Shown one piece after another: positions 28,401 to 37,400 of a stretch of 64,000 bases of DNA. A program made the translations under genes and the position numbers. The first letter of the stretch is position 1; every line of letters begins with the position of its first letter. This DNA is from Helopsaltes ochotensis (taxonomy: Eukaryota > Chordata > Aves > Passeriformes > Locustellidae). Location of the stretch: NCBI GenBank assembly GCA_013400155.1, contig VXBM01000543.1, positions 485,380 through 549,379 on the forward strand, in the 5' to 3' direction. Below the pieces are notes generated by a model that was not told the origin of the DNA, made no database searches, and was given only the letters and a program-made list of their open reading frames with translations.

Positions 28401-31400
28401 CAGATTTTTTTTCTAGCTGCAATATCGGTAAGAAAAACATTCACAAGATCTGAAATGCAAAATAAATCAGCCAAGTCTGACAAGACAATCAGACTGCATC
28501 CTGAATTACTCTATCTGAATTTGAATTACAGTATGGCCAGCCCATTTAGGTCGTTAATCCTAAAGATGCTGGTTTCTTAATAGTGCCACAAAACACTGCA
28601 CACATACAAAAGAGCACATTAATTGAAACTCAGTTACAGAACTGTGCTAATATTAATCACAGTGCCTTTCACATCTTTATCATTTCATCTCACACAATGG
28701 TAGAAACCAACTAAGAATCCCAAATCCAGAGCTGATAGGGTTAATCTGAATTGAAGGCAAGCATCCCTTGAACTAATTAAATGGAGGGGAGAAGAGAGAG
28801 GGTAATATCCCAATGATCAGATTCTATAATCCCACGTGCTCTCTCAAAGGAAAAGAGAACCTGTCTAGGAACCCTGCAGCATTTTTTACCTCATCCCAGA
28901 TTTAAAGACTGTCCTGTGCAATAACAACTACCTAAATTCCTAAGAATTCCTAGAAGAAACTCTTCTATCAAAAAAACCCACAAGCCATTGAATATAAAGA
29001 AAAAATTGAAATTCATTATATGAAGGGAATGGAGGCACTACAAGGCAGCACCAGACTCTTGGAGAAAGATATAAGCATTTCCTGAGACAGCCCATGAGAC
29101 CAGTAGCAGACTTCCTCTGGTGCTGGGAAAAGGAAACAAGAGTCACCTGCACATTCTCCCAATATATTCACTTTTTTAGATGTACTGAGTAACATAGGCC
29201 CAGCAAGGCTACAATTAAAATTTTTGAATGACTTCACAGGATTTTTTTTTGTGCCCTTCTTCATCTCCTTTGTGCAACATCAGGCTGAAACACTCTACTC
29301 TTGAAAGTGAAGTGTTAAGTGTTTCCTTTGAAACCCTCCTCAGAGCAGGTTTAATTCATTTAGAAATTGTCCTCCAGAAAAACATATGCCAGAATGTATC
29401 AACCTTCTTTCTTCTTTAATACTTTTTATAATTGTCTGTACTTCATAGCCATGATTTTAGAATTTTACGTTTCTAATACAGAACAAAATATGAAAGAAAC
29501 TACGTTTGCAGAAACTCCACATTTTCAGTCTTTGCAGTGGTCTTAATTAATGAACAAAATGATACCCCTGAGACTCAATCAACATCCAGTTAATTTAAAG
29601 CATAAATATTTACTGCATTAAAAGCTTTCACTGTCTCAGACAAAAAATCAGCAGCATTAAACACATATTACAGCTTGTAGCTTGTCATCATCATAATTTT
29701 TCCTAAGGAATACAAGAGGTAATTTCTGTACAAATTCAAATCAACAGTATATTTTCCTGAGGAAACTGATGTTTTATTCTGTTAAAAGTCTGTACTACTT
29801 GATATAACATAAATTTTATGCTTATTGTATTTTTTTTGATTTTATTTGCATAGCTATCATATTGCTAGTTTGTGCAGATAGACAATTAGATATACACACA
29901 TATATAGAAAATACACATTACCAAACTGAAGTGTCACCTGATGAAGACCTCTCTAAATGCATTACTGTGTACAGCCCATCTTAGATTCTTTACATTTCAC
30001 AAAGCTGAATAATTTGGGGCACCCACTCTCAGGAAATATCGCCTGGATTTTGATATTATACAAACAGCATAGTTTGCCATCTGTGCTGAAGTCCTAGGTT
30101 TTATGAAGCGTGAAAAAAGCCTGCTGTCCTAGGCCCTAACTTTGCTGCTGCTACAGAAAAAACACAGAAACTCTGAAAGGGCAACAATGCTTAAAATTGA
30201 ATGACCTGGATAAAGATGCAGAAGAAGCAAGGAGACTGCCTTGTTTCAGCACAACTGGTTCCTCCAATTTAAATACAAAAACTCTATGTGAATTTAATGT
30301 TGCTATCTCACAAGGCATTCTTGCATTGTCCAATGAACAATCCCTGACTTGTTTTGGTCACCAGGAGTAGAGTTGTGCAGCTAGGAAGGGGAAAGTCTGT
30401 TTCTTTGATCTGTTGAGAAAATTCATTCTGGAAAGTTTCAGTTGACTTGTATTCTATTTGGTGGGACATGAAGCTTTGGACTGTGTTGGACTGGCTATGG
30501 AGGCAAAGTTCACCTTTGCTGTAAGGAGGAGAAAGTAGAGGAAATAGTGGTCCATTGTAGCAACCAGCACTGATGGAAGATATCACTGCCAAAGGCTGCT
30601 TCGATATTTATGGGCACATACAGCAATGTACCAATACCTGCTATAAACTGAAATAAGCAGCATTACTTAATGAACTTACCAGCCTGCGGATTTCCCTCTC
30701 ACATTCCCGCTTTATTCTATTGATCTCATCCTGGTGGGACTGATAAGCCGTGCGCAGGTCTGCAGCCTTCATTTTGTCTGCCTGCATAATGTTGTTCAGA
30801 GCTTCCTCAAGCTGCTTTTTGCCAGATTTCAGCTCCAAGATCTCCTGCTGCAGCTTCATCCGTTCCCCGTCGAACGCCTTGCGAGCCTCCTCCTTTGCCT
30901 CACTCAGCAGCGCCGTCTTCACTTTGTCAGCCGCCCCGTCCCGCAGGACGTTGACTGTTGACTGCAAACGCTGAATTTCTCCATCTTTGATTTTCACCAT
31001 TCTTGCCACCTCCTGCTCATGCTGCCGGATCAGTAGCTCTCTGACACTCTGAAGTTCCTTCATTTTCTCCTCATGGAGCTTGGCTTTCAGTTCAGAAACA
31101 TAGGCAGTGTGCTTATGCTGCTCCTGCTCCCTTTCTTGCTTAACCTCTTGGATTTTTTCTCTCAGTTTACCCACCTGGAACAAAATATAAAATATTGATT
31201 AACAAGTCCACTTTTTAAAGTCACCAAGGAAGCTGTTTCTAAACTGTTTTTAAAATCCTATCCTGAATATTCAAAAGCAAAGACTGCACACATCTCTCCG
31301 GTAAAAAAGTAGAGAAGTAGGGCTGAAAAACGGCCATGTGCATGTTAAGGAATCTGCTATAGGCATGTGCAACTGGAAATGAGTTCTCACAGATTTAGGG

Positions 31401-34400
31401 AATAAAATAAAACTGAGCAACATACAATCTAGTTATTGCCTTATTTCCTGTACCAACCACACCAGGCTATTCTCACCCATAACCCCTCTACTGTGCTCTA
31501 CAAGCAGATGGAAAATTAATCAAATAGGGAAAAGAGTTTGTGTTTATGCTGGAAACACTTCTATTTTAGATTTCTTAATTTCTTAGCTATTTTAATGGGA
31601 AAGTCTTTATTAGATAAACCAAAAGAATTGGCCTTTTGAAAAATCAAGTCTACTCAATGGACTTCAGATCTCACCCCCAAAACTGAGACTATTCATCTCC
31701 CCCGACATTTCAGAAAATATAGGCCAGTGAGTCTAAGGGTTGGGGAGGGAGTAGTGGAAAAATGTTATAGACTATTATAGGAATATCCACTGCGATGAAG
31801 CCTCATTATAAAATGATGCTCAGCAGGCTGCATGAAAAGCAATGCTTTTCCATGTGGGACTAGATGTTAATTTAGAATAAAGGGGGAAAAAAGAGAGAGG
31901 CTCACTTGTCTATTGCACTACACCAGAAAGACTATAATGTATTTAATCATTCATAGTTTCAGTAATATCTTTCTACTATCCCCATTACAGAGACTGCCAA
32001 AACCTCTATCAGTGGCAGAAGTTTCAAAACTTGTGTTTTAACCTTGAGTGACAATAAAAACATACATAGCAAACAGTGCTTCATGGTAAAAGGAGGTTAT
32101 CAAGCAGCAAAATCACAGCTCGGTCACTGTCACATCTGCTTCCATCTATGCTACACAAAGCTGGGACACGTAGTCATGTGATGCATTTAATTAACAGTAA
32201 ATTAAGACAGAACTACAACCTGGTAAGGTACTACACACCTGGTCAGGTAGGTGTCCATTCAGGATCAACCTACCATAACTTGACCTTAAGTCTTAAGACA
32301 GCCAGGACAGCAGACTTTTCTATGCAGATGTTGTTACAATCCACTTATTTTGAACAGTAACTTTGAGAATTAACCAACTCAAACTTACCCTTGATTTAAA
32401 GAAAGGAATAGGCTGGAGCAGGAAAGGGAGGAAAGGTATCTATATTGTTATGAAAGTAACCAGATGCACTGTTGACTAAACACTACCCGTGAGAGCACTG
32501 TAATTACAGCTGTTAAAAAGGCAATAGCTCTGAATCAGACACTGTCACATGCAGATTTTATAGATATTGTCACTCTGTTCCAGGGTGATTCTGAGGATGT
32601 ATCTTTATTAAGAGAGACAGACGTTGGATTTTTTTCCCCAAATGGTAAATCTGACTACTGGAAATTATCTGCAGGATGTATCCATGTGTTGTTTCTTTCG
32701 GTGGGATGACATTCAGTTCCAAGCCTACAGTGGACAGCAGTGATTTTCAGTGCTTGCATTAGGGTACCCAATCCCATAGGAGAGTCCACAGCAGGGAGGC
32801 TGGAATAGATTATCTTTAAAGGTCCCTTCCAAGCCAAACCATTCCAGGATGCTGTAACAAAGCCAAGTCACTTACTCACCTATCTACTATCAGAAGTAAA
32901 CAGACTAGTTCATAGACAAATTGGCAAATGAAACAAGACTCATTATTTACTTATTGACTTACTGATGAACCAAGAAAATTGAAATGAAATTGAGCAATGA
33001 AACCTAGTAATGACAACACGGGAAAACAAACTGCATAATGGCACATACAAACACAGATAATATACCTCCAGAACTACAGTAATTTTAAATTAGTCATATT
33101 GTGTATAAAGCATACAAATGAAAGGCAGTTTTCAATACAACACATTCGTGAGTTTAACTTCCTAAAAGAACTTTTAATAAATGAGAAATGGGTTTTGACA
33201 TTTTGGAGGAGTGCTGAGTCACACAAATTAGCATACTTACTCAATTTTTTTCATAACTGAGTACTATCGTATATCACTACTAATTTTACCTAAAAGCTTC
33301 AGTAAGAGGAATTTAAACAAGATGAATAAGAATCCTTCTAAAAACCCTGGGTTTTTACACAGCATCTTAAATGCTTATTACACCTCCAGAAAGAAAAAAA
33401 AAAAAAAGATGCATCCCAATTCTTAAGGTCTTTAAAAAGTCTTTTCTCATTACTGCTTTTTGTCAGAGAAGATGAAAGTGAGATCTTTCTGTTAGATCTT
33501 CTCTGAAAGCCATAATCTGGTCCTTCCCGCACCCCTCAGTCCCTCTCTCCTGCACACTGTGCACTTCTGTACTCGTCTGGCTCCCAGAGCAACTGACGGC
33601 ATGAAAATAGTAGTGTGGCATTTTCCCATATGCCTGAGTCTCAATATCCAAATGAACCTAAATTTTAAAGCAATTTCTCTTTTTTTAATTTCCGGCACTC
33701 TTTTTGGGTTTTGTTTGTTTGTTTGTTTGTTTGTTTGTTTTGTTGGGTTTTTTGTTTGTTTGTTTGTTTTTTTAATGTGAAGAAAGCTATCCTATCCATG
33801 AAATTAAGCCAATACAGAAACAAAGTCAGGCACGATATCAGGGCACCAATAAACCAGTTGTTGGCTACCTTTCTAAATTAAAAGTTTAATAGTTGACACA
33901 CACTGATACAATGTTGTTGTCATAGCAGAACTCAGCTTCTTCAAAAATAATGCTAAGCATCATTGCTTCTTTCCTTTCTTATGTCTAAAAAGTGCCTGAA
34001 AGCAGGATTTTCTTTAAAATGATACAATTATATTTTTCTTAGATATTTGCATCTGGTGCTATTTTCTATGACAAGTTGTTTTGCACATTTGAGACAGAAA
34101 AATAATAGTTCAGCTTTAGGATCAGAGTCAATGGAATAATTTTAAAATTGTGCATTTCTAAAAGGTAATAACCTATTAAATCATATGAGTTTCCAAGTGC
34201 TACCAAACCACTGCCCCAATAAAAATGTTATGATAAGAACTTGCTCAGGACTACTTATTTTTTTCTCTTGGGGTTTTTAATTTGTGGCACAATAGTCAAT
34301 CACAGGAGGGATTTTTGTCAGGAACTTCAAACTTGAAAGTAAAAGAGAAGGTAATCAGAAATATTCAGCATGGATTCACCAAGGGGAAATCACACTTGAC

Positions 34401-37400
34401 CAGTCTGATAGTCTTCTACAATGGCATGGTTGCATGGGTTAATGAGAGGGGAGCAGGGAACGTTGTCCACCTTGACTTCAGCAAGGCTTTTGACACTGTC
34501 TCCCACAACATCCTTGTAGGTAAGCACTGGAAATGGGATTTAGAGGAATGGACAGTGGATCAAGGAAGATCAAGAACTGGCTCAATGGCAGAACAGAGCT
34601 CAGAGCATCATGATCAGCAGAGCAGAATCCAGCTGGAGGCTGGGGAGCACCAGCGATCAATACTGGGTGCAGTCTCATTCAACTTTTTTATCAATGACCT
34701 TGGCCCTGGCGAAGTGCATCTGGAGTACTGTGTTCAGTTCTGGGCTCCAAAGTTCAAGAAAGACAAGGAGGGGGTTCAGTGGGCGGGGGGGCACAAAGAT
34801 GAGAAGGGGTCTGGAGCATCTCTCTTGTGAGGAGAGACTGTGGGAGTTGGGCCTGTTTAGTCTAGAGAAGAGAAGACTGAGCCGAGACTTTGCCAATACA
34901 TGTAAGTATCTTGAAGAGTGTCAAGGGGATGGTGCCAGGCTCTTTTTGGTGATGCCCAATAACAGAATAAGGAGCAACAGCCATAAATTAAAACACATGA
35001 AGTTTCACCATACCACTCTATCATTCCTCTTCCCAATGGTGAGGTATGCAGTGGCAACTGAGATGAAACATCTCATTTATCCTAACTCCTAAATGTTGTG
35101 ACCTCAAGCCTATAAATGTACAGTCACAAGTAGGATATGGATATTTAAAAGCAGTAACCGAATTTGGTGAAGATGGAGTGACAGCCAGCATTATAACATC
35201 TTGCTATCAAGAACAACGTATTGCTCGAAATATTGAAAGACTACCTTCATGCTATTCACAACTATTTCAGTGGGAACAGGTACCTTGGAATACTTGTTCC
35301 TAAATATTCATGGATCTCAGCTCAAGCACTAGTAAAACCACTGACCTGACTGTCAAGACCGTGCTCAGTCACTGCAGCTTGTGTGCTCATAGCACTGGAC
35401 TTTAAGATTCAGAGTCCTGTCCCCATTCTTGTTAAAATAAGTATAATTTTTGTGCTTTCGTCACCTCCTTTCGTTGATGTCTTCCCAACATTTGGATGTC
35501 TTCCAACAAAGCTTTTTCACTAGCAGAGCAAGAGTATGTGAGCCCTTGTTCAGTTCATGCATTTCCTTCTCCAGGCTCTCCATAGAGGGCAGCAAACTTA
35601 CAGTCCAGGAGGATATCCTATATCCAACAGGGTCCCCAAAGCTATCAAGCAGGTGTTCCCAAAACACAGTACATGGGAACTAAGGCAGGGCCACAACTTT
35701 TGCTTCCCCTCAGGCAGCATAAATGAACCCAGCTATTCATGTGTCCAATGGCCAGAACACCAACAGCAAGATCAACAATGATGCACATCGAAAAACGTGC
35801 AAACATACCCATTTTGGATCAGGTATTGCATAAGCATGCAGTAAACTTTACAGAAGAAATTTCTTTACATGGATCAACAACCAATGAAACAAGAAGTACT
35901 AGGAAAATATACACAAAGTTTTGAATGGGTAAAATTTTATTTCAGAGAAAGGAGTATTTTTCAGGTGGAAGTATGTTAAGGCTAATTTCCATTTGTGATG
36001 TCTCTCATCAATTAGAAGGTTCCCTCTCAGACAAATCATGAATATAGGTATATACATGAGGGAAAAGATAGTTTAGGAAAATCAAATTGAATAAATTGGC
36101 CCCATAAGAGTTTGTTACCTCTCCTAATACAGTTTATATCCCACGGGTCACAGAGCTGTGTGTTTAGCAGCTTCATTACTTCTTTCTTACCTCTACACCA
36201 GTAAATTTATCTAATTTATTTAGAATTCTCTAGGTACAGTGATTTTACTTTTCTGATACCAAGAAATAATTTCTCTTGGTTTTGTTACTATTTTTGAACT
36301 ACAATCTAAACAGGAAAAATATGGCTTTGATTTACTGATCTTGTCAGTCAAAGGAACCTGTAACTGCTGCACAGACCGAGAGTAGGCTGGGAAATAAACT
36401 ACATGTTCAATCCCAGTTAAATGATTTAGAGCAGGCACCACAGCAAAGATGAGGGAAAGAGGTTGAAGATCTCTTCCCCCAGCTGCGTCCTCACAAAAAT
36501 GCACTCCAACACAGAATTTACTTCAGACTGCAATGTACACTTAAGTAGGACTTTACTGGCTGTTATTTCCTCTTTCCTCTTTCACAGATCTCATATGTGA
36601 GTTCAACCATTTCTCTGCACACATATGTGCACAATAAACAAATCTGTCTCCAGTAACAACCTCAATACACTAGAAAATACTAAATTTTTAACCTGAAGAA
36701 CGGTGAACAAGTAACCACGCGGAAGCAAATCTTCCTAGACTGAATACAGCGTAAGAGGAGTTATTGAAAATGTTCCTGCAGCTGTCATGGTCTTGTACTT
36801 ATACCTCATTCTTAGCCAAATCAAGCGTTAAACTTGATGCTCTTACAGGTAAAGACTGGAAGTGTATCAGGAGTAAACTCTTTCTAGTGTTCATGTATTT
36901 TTTTTAAAATCAGAGTTATTTAAGGACTCAAATTTAATTCATTCTTCTGTCCAAGGTATAAGATAACTTCATAATTTTGTGTTTTTAATGCAATTTAAAA
37001 AGTAATAAGAAAATTGACATCCATATTTTTACATATAAAGTTATACAGAACAAAATAGGAAATAAGAAAAAGAAAAACTTACTAGTGTAAATGTAATCTA
37101 CCATCAACTCTTGTGTCCAAAGAGAAACACTGAGACACCAACGACGGTGAAATAATCTAACTTACTGACTTGTAGATTTTAAAGGTATTAGCCACTACTA
37201 AATTTCATGGTGTGTTGTTTTAAAAAGCTCAAGTAGTTTGTGCCACTTGGTTTTAAATTTGTTGCGATTATACCAATCAACAGCAAGAGAAATTGGATGA
37301 GGAAGCCCACAGCAAAACCCCTGACTTATCTGTTCACTTATCAATACCCCTGACTCTTAAGAGATTTGACTTATTGCTTTAGTCTGTGAAGAAGAAAAAC

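Larger units (their letters stand above)
19265..30679 (-). other. JAKMIP1 intron 2
   Basis: An 11.4-kb intron. It holds a CpG-containing, GC-richer patch (about 24840-25000), a decayed CR1 LINE (about 25285-26190), a short CA run (21619-21630) and an ACAG run near 26262-26278. The rest is unique AT-rich DNA. The 115-codon frame at 24765-25112 and the 132-codon frame at 25370-25768 (minus) overlap the CpG patch and the CR1 and do not resemble host proteins. Confidence 0.82.

Noticed and set aside
30734..30974. Two plus-strand open frames over exon 2
   Set aside because: They are antisense shadows of the 495-base JAKMIP1 exon, kept open by its GC-rich coding bias.
33559..33780. 73-codon frame ending in repeated FVCLFVC
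   Set aside because: The tail is the (GTTT)n microsatellite read as protein.
34610..35092. 160-codon frame as a separate gene
   Set aside because: It is the frame-shifted continuation of the CR1 fragment (GLEHLSCEERLWELGLFSLE), not a host gene.
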